In this document: positions 17,182 through 25,913 of the stretch, piece by piece
Position numbering within the stretch: position 1 is the first letter of the stretch
Layout of the letters: each line of letters opens with the position of its first letter
Origin: JAFIFT01 sp020051095
GTDB taxonomy: Bacteria; Pseudomonadota; Gammaproteobacteria; Legionellales; Legionellaceae
Direction of reading: 5' to 3'
Length of the DNA stretch: 64,000 nucleotides
Assembly: GCF_964199965.1 (NCBI RefSeq)
Contig: NZ_CAXMZT010000002.1
Span: 124,001 to 188,000 of the forward strand
Translations under genes and position numbers: made by a program
Notes under the pieces: model-generated
Told to the model about the DNA's origin: nothing
Database searches by the model: none
The model's input: only the letters and a program-made list of their open reading frames with translations

Positions 17182-18081
17182 TTATTCAATTCTTGATTGG
17201 AGCCATTCTACTAAATTATTCAAAGCACTTTTTCCATCGGAAAAAGACAATAACGATTCATGGCAGCTACGAAATAATCGGTTAATTTTATCCTTTAATA
17301 CATTTTTATCATAAAGCTGCGCATAAGTCGTTTTATCATTTGCTAAATCAGAAGAGCGCATTTTACCGAGCGTTGACAACGGGGCGTAATAATCAAGATA
17401 ATCATCTTGCATTTGAAAAACCAATCCAAGCTTGTTTGCAAACTGTTGCAAGGCCTGTTGTTTAGTGTCGTCTAAATCAATTAAATCCGCTACCATTAAG
17501 ATACAAGCTTGTATTAAAAAACCTGTTTTCAATTGATGAATCGCTTCAAGTTCAAGCTCTGTCACAGCCATGGATGCAAGAACAGTCAAATCCAAACTCT
17601 GACCACTAATCATCCCCTCGACACCAATTGCCTTTAATAATCGCTTACAAATGAGCAGAATGGTGTTTGCTGGTAGGTGTCCTGATAATTCTGTCACTAA
17701 TAGTTCAATTGACCAGGAAGATAAAGCATCACCGGCTAAAATGGCAGTTGCTTGATCAAACGCTTTATGACAACTGGGCTTTCCTCGTCTAAAATCATCA
17801 TCATCCATCGCGGGTAAATCATCATGAATGAGAGAATAGCAATGGACCATTTCGACCGCAGCAGCAATCACATTCAAAATTTTCGAATCAATATGCAACA
17901 GTTCACCCGTTAGATAGACCAATAACGGCCTAAAGCGTTTTCCGCCACTTAGGAGGCTATACTCAATAGCCGCTTTAAGACGAGTCGATGGAATTGGTTT
18001 TTGGTGAACAACCGTTTTAAGATAATCTTCAAATTTCAATAAGTGTGTTTGAATCACATCAGACATCATCAGAACGCTCAT
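17182..18081 (-). CDS. ispA: Farnesyl diphosphate synthase (polyprenyl synthetase)
   Basis: Builds geranyl/farnesyl diphosphate from IPP and DMAPP. At 299 residues it has the first Asp-rich motif DDLPAMDDDD (87-96) after GGKRFRPLL and the second, QDDYLD, at about 235-240. Short-chain specificity is inferred from family and length. The annotated start overlaps xseB by 23 nt; ATGs at residues 5 and 6 would reduce the overlap to about 8-11 nt. dxs, often the next gene, is replaced by hemE. Confidence 0.93.
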   Translation of the reverse strand: MSVLMMSDVIQTHLLKFEDYLKTVVHQKPIPSTRLKAAIEYSLLSGGKRFRPLLVYLTGELLHIDSKILNVIAAAVEMVHCYSLIHDDLPAMDDDDFRRGKPSCHKAFDQATAILAGDALSSWSIELLVTELSGHLPANTILLICKRLLKAIGVEGMISGQSLDLTVLASMAVTELELEAIHQLKTGFLIQACILMVADLIDLDDTKQQALQQFANKLGLVFQMQDDYLDYYAPLSTLGKMRSSDLANDKTTYAQLYDKNVLKDKINRLFRSCHESLLSFSDGKSALNNLVEWLQSRIE

Positions 18082-18280
18082 CTTCTCGCATCATCTCTTG
18101 GGTGATTTTTTCCACTTTTAACTCCGCTTCACTCAAAGTTTTCTGACATTGCCTTGCAAGCTTGACGCCCTCCTCAAATGCTTTCAGCGAATCTTCTAAC
18201 GATAATTCACCGGCTTCTAGTTTTTGCACAATTTCTTCTAATGATCGCAACGATTGTTCAAAGTTCTCTGCTTTCGTCAT
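18059..18280 (-). CDS. xseB: Exodeoxyribonuclease VII small subunit
   Basis: A 73-residue helical subunit that coats XseA in single-strand DNA exonuclease VII. The family core is clear: FEQSLRSLEEIVQKLEAGE followed by LSLEDSLKAFEEGVKLA. The overlap with ispA is the usual gammaproteobacterial arrangement. xseA is not in the window. Confidence 0.95.
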   Translation of the reverse strand: MTKAENFEQSLRSLEEIVQKLEAGELSLEDSLKAFEEGVKLARQCQKTLSEAELKVEKITQEMMREDERSDDV

Positions 18281-18339
18281 TCAATACTCCGAATCGATAT
18301 GAGTGAACGTCCTTAAGTTCCATGCATCTTGTCATGATT

Positions 18340-18957
18340 CTAAGCCATTGGCAATGCTAATGCGACAATCCCTAATTCTTCCAGCGCTTTAACCAAAGGC
18401 ATTAGAGCCAGGCCTTGGATAGATGTGTCACTTCCTATCACAGACTGAAAGAGCCACTTACCCGATTGCTCATAATGGTAGGAACCACAACTATGGTAAG
18501 GCCTATCTTCTTGCAAATAAGCATCTAACGTATCAGCGGATAATGGTTTCATGGTTAGGGTTGCAATATCTTGCTCAGACCAGATAATCGCTCCTTGGTA
18601 GGCGATAGCCATGGCACAAATTTGTTGATGGGTTTTGCTCTGTAATGCCATCAACTGCTGCAAAGCTCGCTCGTGTGTCAATGGTTTGTCAAAGAGCACC
18701 CCCTCACAATGACAAAGCTGATCAGCAGCAATGATGTATTGATGAGGATATCGCTCACTGACAGTCAATGCTTTTTGTTGAGCAAGTCTGTTAGCAATTT
18801 GCTTAGGATCTTCATCTTGAAAGTGATGTTTGATAGCTTGTTCATCTATCTCTGCTGCATGCACAGTGAATTCGAGGCCAATCGATGCTAACAGTTCATG
18901 TCGGTTGGCAGATGAGGAAGCAAGTATGATTGGCTTTTGTTGGAGAAATTTAGACAT
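18340..18957 (-). CDS. Maf-like nucleoside triphosphate pyrophosphatase
   Basis: Maf proteins hydrolyse non-canonical or modified NTPs to monophosphates. The 205-residue protein has the N-terminal ILASSSANRHELL (usual form ILASxSPRRxELL), DEQAIKHHF and AADQLCHCEG in place of the usual ADT(V/I)V motif, so it is a divergent member. The SDTSIQGLALMPLVKAL C-terminus matches the family. Its start overlaps the end of the ZIP gene by 8 nt, implying coupling. Confidence 0.85.
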   Translation of the reverse strand: MSKFLQQKPIILASSSANRHELLASIGLEFTVHAAEIDEQAIKHHFQDEDPKQIANRLAQQKALTVSERYPHQYIIAADQLCHCEGVLFDKPLTHERALQQLMALQSKTHQQICAMAIAYQGAIIWSEQDIATLTMKPLSADTLDAYLQEDRPYHSCGSYHYEQSGKWLFQSVIGSDTSIQGLALMPLVKALEELGIVALALPMA

Positions 18958-19717
18958 AGATTGCCGCCAAACCCATCATTAGAAAACCAATGATCACAAA
19001 GCTAAAATCGCGTAAATTGCAACACCGTTGCACCATGACACAGCGCTCAAGGCCATGCAGTGTTCCCAAATATAAAAAGGTCCCTGCTGAAATCGACATG
19101 ATGACCGCATCAAACAGCGAATCATTGTGATCCTGCTGCCCAGAAAGACCACCTATTAGAATACCTAATGGTGTCATGAAGGAGAATATCATAAATAATA
19201 GTTGTCCATTTCGTAACGACATATTGCTTTTATTTAATTGGATAGAAATTGCAAAACTTTCAGCCCATTTATGAGCAATAATCGCTAAAAACAATATAAT
19301 AATAACGGAATTATGTTGGGTAATCCCAAGCGCTGTGCCCGAAATAATGGAATGAACTGACATCATCACCATCGCAAGTATTGCAAAAGCGACATCCGAG
19401 GTATCACGGTGTTCATACAGTTCCTTGCCAAGATGTTCTAACCATAAAAAACCAAGGAACACGATACCCACCAAGCTATACGAAAAAGGGAAGTGGTACC
19501 CTAAATTTTGAAATAACTGGTGAGCCTCTGGCAACATATGCATTAACGCTGCACCAAGAAAAACCCCCGTTGCTAACGACTCCCCAACAGGCAGCTCAAA
19601 ATGGGTACTATGCTTTTTTTTATGACGAAAGGGATACCAACCGGCTAACCATGTTACGGCAAGTATGGCTAAGGCAAACAGTAATTTTAACATATAGGAG
19701 GAAACCATGTTTTTCAT
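18950..19717 (-). CDS. ZIP-family divalent metal permease
   Basis: A 255-residue inner-membrane protein with about eight predicted helices, the ZIP family layout. The metal-binding helix motifs are ALMHMLPEAHQ (about 56-66) and AHKWAESFAIS (about 158-168), giving the conserved His and Glu ligands. ZIP proteins import Zn, Fe or Mn; specificity is not readable. It overlaps maf and follows the CDF gene on the same strand, so import and efflux genes are neighbours. In-frame ATGs at residues 4 and 9 are possible alternative starts. Confidence 0.85.
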   Translation of the reverse strand: MKNMVSSYMLKLLFALAILAVTWLAGWYPFRHKKKHSTHFELPVGESLATGVFLGAALMHMLPEAHQLFQNLGYHFPFSYSLVGIVFLGFLWLEHLGKELYEHRDTSDVAFAILAMVMMSVHSIISGTALGITQHNSVIIILFLAIIAHKWAESFAISIQLNKSNMSLRNGQLLFMIFSFMTPLGILIGGLSGQQDHNDSLFDAVIMSISAGTFLYLGTLHGLERCVMVQRCCNLRDFSFVIIGFLMMGLAAIYV

Positions 19718-19836
19718 TCACCATCATGAATCAGAATAGAACTAGGAAACATCAAAATTGGCAATTGCACACGCCTAACTTGATAATATAATCGCGTTAT
19801 TTGTTTATTCAGATGCATATAATAAGAGCAAATGAC

Positions 19837-20967
19837 TTAATTAGCAATTTTTGATATACATTGCAACACTTGTATCTTCTTAATCTCGGCGTATGCTTGG
19901 CACTTTGAGACAACCGCTTTTTCAAGTTGGATCATATCGATAGCTTCATTTTTGACAAAGATATCGATAAATATATCGCCATCAATATAATGGATAACAA
20001 TATTGTCGATAGCAGAAAACTGCTTTTTTAAATCCGAAAAAATCGATTTTTCCAGGATGTCACGGCTGGGTAAATGAAACGATGGGCATACTTCCTCATC
20101 ATCTTCAGGGTCAATATGGACAGTAACATCCTTCACTTTTTCGATTGATAACAATAGCGATCGATGGACATTTTGAGCAATATGATGTCCTTCTGAAACA
20201 GATATCATAGGTGAGACCTGAACGTGCACGTCAATATACACATCACCGCCCATAGAACGGGTTCTTAATTGATGCATTTTTTTGACACCATGCACAGCCG
20301 TAATTTTATCTTCAATTTGACGAATTGTTTCATCATCAACCGCCGTATCAATTAATTCTTTGACACTATTCCAGGAGTAATCCCACCCCATTTTGATAAT
20401 CATCCAAGCAACGACAATGGCAGCAACGGCATCAAGATGATAAAATCCAAGCCATACACCCATTAAGCCTACCGCAACAACCAAGGATGAGAGCGAATCA
20501 GAACGATGGTGCCAAGCGTTCACAATTAATAGTTCTGATTGGATGCGTGTCCCTATCAATTTTGTGTACTGAAATAGGCCTTCATTCGCAAGAATAGATA
20601 TTATCGCAATGATAATGGCGATTTTGTCAGGGGATTTGCCAACATGAAACAACGCTTCAATCGCATCCCAACCAATCGCCCCACCAGCAATCATTAAAAA
20701 AACGGACAACATAAATGTAGCGGCCGTTTCTATACGTTGATGTCCATATGGATGCTGTGAATCCGCCTCCTCACTGCCAAATTTGGAGGCAAAGAGCACT
20801 AAGAGATCGGTTAATAAATCCGCAAATGAATGAATGCCGTCTGCGACTAAGGCATGGGAATAAAAAACAACCCCCCCGATGGTTTTCATAACGGCTAAAA
20901 GTAAATTGGTAACGGCACCAATCAGTGTAGCTCGCCGTGCTTGAATATATCGGTCACTATGACTCAT
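19837..20967 (-). CDS. Cation diffusion facilitator (CDF) transporter
   Basis: A 376-residue metal/proton antiporter. The membrane domain has the site-A motifs HALVADGIHSFADLLTD (about 38-54) and HHRSDSLSSLVV (about 152-163). The cytoplasmic domain (about 205-300) contains the HRSLLLSIEKVKDVTVHIDP pattern of metal-binding histidines. It is longer than E. coli FieF by about 75 residues at the C-terminus. It lies 3 nt after the aminopeptidase stop. Confidence 0.93.
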   Translation of the reverse strand: MSHSDRYIQARRATLIGAVTNLLLAVMKTIGGVVFYSHALVADGIHSFADLLTDLLVLFASKFGSEEADSQHPYGHQRIETAATFMLSVFLMIAGGAIGWDAIEALFHVGKSPDKIAIIIAIISILANEGLFQYTKLIGTRIQSELLIVNAWHHRSDSLSSLVVAVGLMGVWLGFYHLDAVAAIVVAWMIIKMGWDYSWNSVKELIDTAVDDETIRQIEDKITAVHGVKKMHQLRTRSMGGDVYIDVHVQVSPMISVSEGHHIAQNVHRSLLLSIEKVKDVTVHIDPEDDEEVCPSFHLPSRDILEKSIFSDLKKQFSAIDNIVIHYIDGDIFIDIFVKNEAIDMIQLEKAVVSKCQAYAEIKKIQVLQCISKIAN

Positions 20968-20970
20968 GAT

Positions 20971-22344
20971 TTATCCACCATGTTTCGCTTTCAAGTACTG
21001 TCCTAATGCACGTATCGCCATGGCCTCCCCGCCTTCTGGTTTAGCGGGTTTACTGCTTAAATTCCAAGCCATCACATCAAAATGAATCCAGGGTATCCCT
21101 TTTTCAACAAATCGTTGTAAAAACAAAGCGGCAGTGATGGCACCCGCATAGAAGGATGACGGCGCATTGACTAAATCAGCAATGGATGAGTCTAACATTT
21201 TTTCATAGCCTGGAAAAAGCGGTAACCGACAAACGGGATCATGGACAGCTAACGATGCTGTTTCGACAGCACTAGCCAATGCCTCATTGTTGCAAAACAT
21301 CGCTGAAATATCGGTTCCAACAGCAACACGTGCTGCACCCGTTAAAGTCGCTAAATTAATCATTAGCTGCGGCTTGTCTTCACAAGCTCGTGTTATTGCA
21401 TCGGCCAAAACTAATCGACCTTCGGCATCCGTATTATCCACTTCTACCGTTAAACCATTGCGCATGGTTATCACATCACCGGGGCGAAATGCACCAGCAC
21501 CTACCGCGTTCTCAACAGCAGCGACATATAAACTAATTCGAATGGGTAATTTTTTACGCATTAACCAATGAGCAAGACCGATTGCATTAGCAGCCCCTCC
21601 CATGTCCTTTTTCATTAAGCGCATGTTTTGAGCCGGTTTAATGTCAAGCCCACCACTATCAAAGCACACGCCCTTCCCAACGATTGCAATTAACGGATCG
21701 CCTTTTTTACCCCAATGCAAACTTGCTAGCCGTGGCGCATCGGCTGCTGCTCTTCCAACCGCATGGATAGCCGGATAATTGTGGGTTAACAACGAATCGC
21801 CAACGCACTCCTCATATTCCGCATGAAACTGGACTGCCAATTGTTTCACCGCATCGGCTAATTGACTAGGTCCCAAATCATTGGCGGGTGTATTGATGAG
21901 ATCTCTTACCAAAAATATTGCCTCTAGCTCATCGTGTAACCAATCCAGTTGAGCAGGTGTCACTTGCAAGGTCTTCAACTTTTCTTTGGATTCTCGATAT
22001 TTAGTAAAGGAATACTGTGTGCTCCCCCAACCCAGCAAATCTTCATTATCCAAGTTATTCGCTAATTGGTAATGGCCCGATGGTAATTGTTTGGCTAGTT
22101 TTGCCAAACTTAGATAGCGGTTATCTGCCTTATCCACCATAATAGCTTTTTGTAGTTGACCGTTATCGCCGTAGATAAAGCATACCTCACCAACTTTGCC
22201 AGCTATTGAATGGTGAGAAAGCCATTGTTGCTCTCTAGGGGTCATTTTTGCCAAATTCTGTTCATAGTCAGCTTCATCGATCAATTCAATGACACAAGCG
22301 CCATCCTCGATGTTAGTTAAAAAAAATGGCGGGAGTGTTGTCAT
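20971..22344 (-). CDS. M17 leucyl aminopeptidase family protein
   Basis: Dinuclear metal aminopeptidase for cytoplasmic peptide turnover. The 457 residues are a little shorter than E. coli PepA. The catalytic domain has VGKGVCFDSGGLDIKP (metal Lys/Asp), KKDMGGAA, the VEVDNTDAEGRLVLADA signature and NLATLTGAA. The N-terminal domain is divergent, so it resembles the PepA-like/PepB group more than PepA itself. The start overlaps the murJ stop by 4 nt. Confidence 0.92.
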   Translation of the reverse strand: MTTLPPFFLTNIEDGACVIELIDEADYEQNLAKMTPREQQWLSHHSIAGKVGEVCFIYGDNGQLQKAIMVDKADNRYLSLAKLAKQLPSGHYQLANNLDNEDLLGWGSTQYSFTKYRESKEKLKTLQVTPAQLDWLHDELEAIFLVRDLINTPANDLGPSQLADAVKQLAVQFHAEYEECVGDSLLTHNYPAIHAVGRAAADAPRLASLHWGKKGDPLIAIVGKGVCFDSGGLDIKPAQNMRLMKKDMGGAANAIGLAHWLMRKKLPIRISLYVAAVENAVGAGAFRPGDVITMRNGLTVEVDNTDAEGRLVLADAITRACEDKPQLMINLATLTGAARVAVGTDISAMFCNNEALASAVETASLAVHDPVCRLPLFPGYEKMLDSSIADLVNAPSSFYAGAITAALFLQRFVEKGIPWIHFDVMAWNLSSKPAKPEGGEAMAIRALGQYLKAKHGG

Positions 22345-23909
22345 GATTGCCGTCCTTTAAACTGCTTATACCGTAAGCCTAAAACAAAAAGTGCTACAAG
22401 ATAGATAAGTAAAGTCACCATCACTTGCGCGAGCAAATAGCTTAAACGAAATATGGGGGAAAGGGCTAACCACTTTGCAAGATTCCCCATTTGCCAATAG
22501 AGATAGCCACTTATAACCAAATTAGCAACAATGAGTTGTAATGCATATTTAAGCCATCCCGCACTTGGATGATATATCTTGCGCCGTATCAACCAATACA
22601 TCAATAGGCCAGCGTTAACATAACCAGCGAGTGCAGAAGCTAAGGCAAGGCCTGCGTGTTTTAGGGGGAAAATCAAAGCGGCGCACAGTAAACTATTAAC
22701 AATCATTGCGTATACCCCCGCTTTCACTGGGGTTTTAATATCTTGGCCTGAATAAAATCCTGACGCTAACACTTTCACCAGCATAAAGGGTGGCACACCC
22801 AATGATAACGCAATTAAGCTCTTTTGGGTTTGTATCACATCCAATTGAGTAAATTTTCCATAAGCAAAACAGGAAGCAATTAAGGGCATCGAGAAAAATG
22901 CCAGGCCAACAAAGGCAGGGACACCAACCAGTAAAATCATGCGTATACCCCAATCCAGGGATCGAGAAAATGCAAGCGGGTCTTGATTCGCTCTTTTACG
23001 AGATAAATGAGGTAATATTACCGTCGCCACAGCAACACCAAAAACGCCTAAGGGAAAATCGGTTAATCGGTCGGTATAGTAGAGCCAAGAAACGCTTCCC
23101 ACTGGTAAGAATGAGGCAAAAATTGTATCGATTAACAAATTGATTTGAGCCACTGAGACGCCAAATAAGGCTGGCACCATTAGCTTTAATACCCGTCTCA
23201 CGCCCGGATCGCCCCAATGGATGAATGGTCGAACCAGGAGATTTCGTTGCTTTAAAAACGGAATTTGGAATAAAAACTGTGCGCACCCTGCAATCAAAAC
23301 CCCCCAAGCCAATGCCACAACCGGCGGGGATGTATAACTGGTGAGATAAACCGCACTAAAGATCAACGAAAAATTTAAAATAATCGGTGTTAAAGCAGGA
23401 ATTGCAAAATAACCATAGGTATTTAGTATAGCCCCTGCAAGTGCTGTGAGCGAAATCAGCATCAGGTAGGGAAAGGTAATCCGTAACATATGAGTAGTTA
23501 GTTCCGCTCGCCCATTATCAAATTCAAAGCCCGGAGCAAATAGCATCACGATAATAGGTGCAGCGACGACACCAACAAGCGTCACCAAAGTCAACACGGA
23601 CGCTAAGCTTCCAGCAATGCGGCCAATGAATAAGCGAACATCCTGTATTGGCTGAGTTTGTTGATATTCTGCTAAAACGGGGACGAACGCTTGTGAGAAA
23701 GCACCTTCTGCGAATAATCGACGCATAAAATTAGGAATACGAAAAGCAACAAAGAAGGCATCAACTCCAGCTTGAGCTCCAAAAAAATGCGCAATCACCA
23801 TATCGCGAACAAACCCAAGAATTCGAGAGAGAAAGGTGAATAATGAGACAATTGATGTCGAACGAACAAGAGATTGTTTTGGGTTAACCAACGTTTTTGA
23901 CACAGTCAT
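22341..23909 (-). CDS. murJ: Lipid II flippase MurJ
   Basis: Flips lipid II across the inner membrane for peptidoglycan synthesis. The 522-residue polytopic protein has 13-14 predicted helices and the conserved N-terminal SRILGFVRDMVIAHFFG and FRIPNFMRRLFAEGAFSQAF. It is the first gene of the leftward murJ-aminopeptidase-CDF run. Confidence 0.97.
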   Translation of the reverse strand: MTVSKTLVNPKQSLVRSTSIVSLFTFLSRILGFVRDMVIAHFFGAQAGVDAFFVAFRIPNFMRRLFAEGAFSQAFVPVLAEYQQTQPIQDVRLFIGRIAGSLASVLTLVTLVGVVAAPIIVMLFAPGFEFDNGRAELTTHMLRITFPYLMLISLTALAGAILNTYGYFAIPALTPIILNFSLIFSAVYLTSYTSPPVVALAWGVLIAGCAQFLFQIPFLKQRNLLVRPFIHWGDPGVRRVLKLMVPALFGVSVAQINLLIDTIFASFLPVGSVSWLYYTDRLTDFPLGVFGVAVATVILPHLSRKRANQDPLAFSRSLDWGIRMILLVGVPAFVGLAFFSMPLIASCFAYGKFTQLDVIQTQKSLIALSLGVPPFMLVKVLASGFYSGQDIKTPVKAGVYAMIVNSLLCAALIFPLKHAGLALASALAGYVNAGLLMYWLIRRKIYHPSAGWLKYALQLIVANLVISGYLYWQMGNLAKWLALSPIFRLSYLLAQVMVTLLIYLVALFVLGLRYKQFKGRQS

Positions 23910-24139
23910 TCTTATGACTCAAATAGCATCATCATAGCATTAAAAATAACGGAGTGAAATGCATAAACCAGCAAGATTCAGGCCCAACCTAGTAAATAGT
24001 TTATCAGATGCGTGAACGTTCAGTAGATAATCTTCCGTTTCCATCTTTATTTTAGACATATTACACTCATTAACTATTACATACATACTGCTCGCTCAAT
24101 ACCTGGTTTGAACAAGCAATTTTTGATTATCAAATTGAG

Positions 24140-24166
24140 CCCGGCTCTAAAGAGCCGGGATTTTTT
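24140..24166 (+). terminator. Strong intrinsic terminator oriented rightward
   Basis: CCCGGCTCT (24140-24148) pairs with AGAGCCGGG (24151-24159) and is followed by ATTTTTT on the plus strand. The flanking genes are both on the minus strand. Read leftward it could also end the secreted-protein transcript, but its U-tract there is poor. Confidence 0.7.
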
Positions 24167-24169
24167 GGA

Positions 24170-24523
24170 TTAGAAGATTATGGAATAACTACCTGAGGCC
24201 CCCTGACTAAAATAATAGGGTTTTAGTTCGATTTTCGCGCTTTCCCCTGGTGGTAACCAGCAGATATAGGTGAAATTTGCTCTCAGCACAATATCATTCA
24301 ATGGGCAGCGTATGACAACCGTGTCTGAGTTAGTATTAGTCGAATAAATAAAGGTTACTTCTTTACTGGAAATATTTTTGTACAAGTTAAGTTCGCCAGG
24401 GGATGACAGACTCCAAGGATATACGGCCGAATTTGTAGCATATTGCGATTGAGGAACAATTTGGCTTGCTGTAGCGTTTAAAGACAGTAGGCAAAATAGC
24501 ATCCCGATACATATTTTTTTCAT
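24170..24523 (-). CDS. Small secreted protein, paralogue of its neighbour
   Basis: 117 residues with a Sec signal peptide (MKKICIGMLFCLLSLNATAS, cleavage near 20). The mature part has WSLSSPGELNLYKNIS, two cysteines (about 74 and 88) and ends GASGSYSIIF. The same layout of an N-terminal WSL, paired Cys and C-terminal GAxGxxxI is found in the gene just upstream, so they are tandem duplicates. The start at 24523 has AGGAG upstream. The frame stays open further 5' inside the neighbour, which is a shadow. Family not recognised. Confidence 0.6.
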   Translation of the reverse strand: MKKICIGMLFCLLSLNATASQIVPQSQYATNSAVYPWSLSSPGELNLYKNISSKEVTFIYSTNTNSDTVVIRCPLNDIVLRANFTYICWLPPGESAKIELKPYYFSQGASGSYSIIF

Positions 24524-24542
24524 TCTATTCTCCTGTTTGCTT

Positions 24543-24911
24543 TCAATAGTGAATACCAAAATGGCCAGTTGCGCCATTAACAAATGGATAAACCGCAAAC
24601 ATGACATATCCAGGATATGGAATATCGCAGATGATACCTGTTCCAGCCTCCATTTTTTGGAAGCCTTGGCCGCACAAAACGTAAATGCCATCGCTCGGTG
24701 TGTCTAATGTACCAGCAACAATTTTATCAACCCACAAATCCAACCGAAGTGGCTTGCCCGATACATTTTGAATGATATGAGAATGGCCATTTCCTTTTAA
24801 CGACCAACTGATTCGATCTAATGTAGCGCTCTTTTCTTTACCTAGAAAAAAATGGTGTGAAAACGTAGCCGTGGAAATGAGACATAAGAATATGCATAGA
24901 ATTTTTTTCAC
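24543..24911 (-). CDS. Small secreted protein, first of a tandem pair
   Basis: 122 residues with a Sec signal peptide (MKKILCIFLCLISTATFSHH). The mature part has RISWSLKGNGHSHIIQNVSG, two cysteines near residues 80 and 94, and ends GATGHFGIHY. It is 19 nt upstream of its paralogue. The beta-strand-rich pattern suggests a small extracytoplasmic domain, perhaps disulfide-bonded. Function unknown. Confidence 0.65.
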   Translation of the reverse strand: MKKILCIFLCLISTATFSHHFFLGKEKSATLDRISWSLKGNGHSHIIQNVSGKPLRLDLWVDKIVAGTLDTPSDGIYVLCGQGFQKMEAGTGIICDIPYPGYVMFAVYPFVNGATGHFGIHY

Positions 24912-25211
24912 CCTTAACTCCTTCTGAGAATGTTAAATTATCCATTACAAGCCTAATTCGCAATTCGTTGCCAAAACACCGTAATATTTACGGTTTTATT
25001 GATTCGAAATATTGGGCAAAACGAGTAAACCGGACTAAGCTGGTAAAAACTTTGTCCATTAAATTTTATCGAGACTAGGATTAATTGGTTATCTACGTTT
25101 CTTAAGAAATTGGTTTAACAGCTTATCCATAATATTGACAAGAGTGCGTTGAAACAAAATTAATGTTAGATTGCTGGAGTATAATCAAACGCTGCAATTG
25201 AATTAATTATT
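24912..25211. other. Intergenic region between divergent secreted-protein and luxR genes
   Basis: Must hold both divergent promoters. A short palindrome CCGTAA/TTACGG (24979-24993) and a TATAAT-like box near 25180 are visible. No coding frame is convincing. Confidence 0.4.
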
Positions 25212-25913
25212 ATGAATACACTCGTTTACTGTGAAAACTTCATTCATTGGGATATTGTTAAAATTTTCAATAAGCTGCCACAATCGATACTGATTAAAGA
25301 TAGCCGTTTAAATTTTGTAGCCGCCAATCAAAAAGCTGCACAATTAACTGGGTTCAAAAAGAGTGCTGATATGATTGGGTTGAATGATTCGCAACTAAAT
25401 TGCGCCGCTTCTTCCTTACATGAAGAAATTACTAGACAAGATCGCTCTGTTTTGGCAACTGATAATCAGTTTTTTCTAGATATTGGCTATTATCCAAGTA
25501 AACATTGCTTAAAAATATTATATACCTCCAAAATAAAAATTGATGATGAACAAAATCGCACATTCGTCCTTGTTTCCACTACGGATATTCCAATAAAATC
25601 GATTAGTAGCGCTTTATTTAATATAATTCAATCGTCAAAGGATCCAAAATGGGAGGTACAAAGTTATCAAATTCAAACAGCTAACTACCCGTTTAAAATT
25701 ACCCATAAACAATCGGAATGCTTATTCTATATATTGAGAGGCAAGACCTCTAAAGAGATTGCTATTCTATTAAATCGTTCCCCACGAACCATTGAAGATC
25801 ATATTAATGAGCTCAAATACAAATTTAACTGCCAAACAAAATCACAACTTATTGAACAGGCTTTGCAACTAGGTTTCAGTCAAATAATTCCTGCATCTTT
25901 GCTAGCATTATAG
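25212..25913 (+). CDS. PAS domain-containing LuxR-type regulator
   Basis: A 233-residue transcription factor. Residues about 20-130 look like a PAS fold (ILIKDSRLNFVAANQKAAQL, GLNDSQL). The C-terminal 60 residues are a LuxR/FixJ helix-turn-helix: ITHKQSECLFYILRGKTSKE, then LLNRSPRTIEDHINELKYKF. It is not a two-component receiver protein, since the phospho-acceptor Asp pattern is missing. Its stop abuts the uvrC stop with no gap (convergent). Signal and targets unknown. Confidence 0.88.
   Translation: MNTLVYCENFIHWDIVKIFNKLPQSILIKDSRLNFVAANQKAAQLTGFKKSADMIGLNDSQLNCAASSLHEEITRQDRSVLATDNQFFLDIGYYPSKHCLKILYTSKIKIDDEQNRTFVLVSTTDIPIKSISSALFNIIQSSKDPKWEVQSYQIQTANYPFKITHKQSECLFYILRGKTSKEIAILLNRSPRTIEDHINELKYKFNCQTKSQLIEQALQLGFSQIIPASLLAL

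Noticed and set aside
24524..24691. Longer start for the secreted protein ending at 24170
   Set aside because: The extension overlaps the neighbouring gene in another frame and would bury the signal peptide; AGGAG marks the start at 24523.
24912..25211. LetA binding site or RsmY/RsmZ-like small RNA
   Set aside because: A TTTCTTAAGAAA palindrome near 25099 differs from the LetA consensus, and no set of GGA loops was found.
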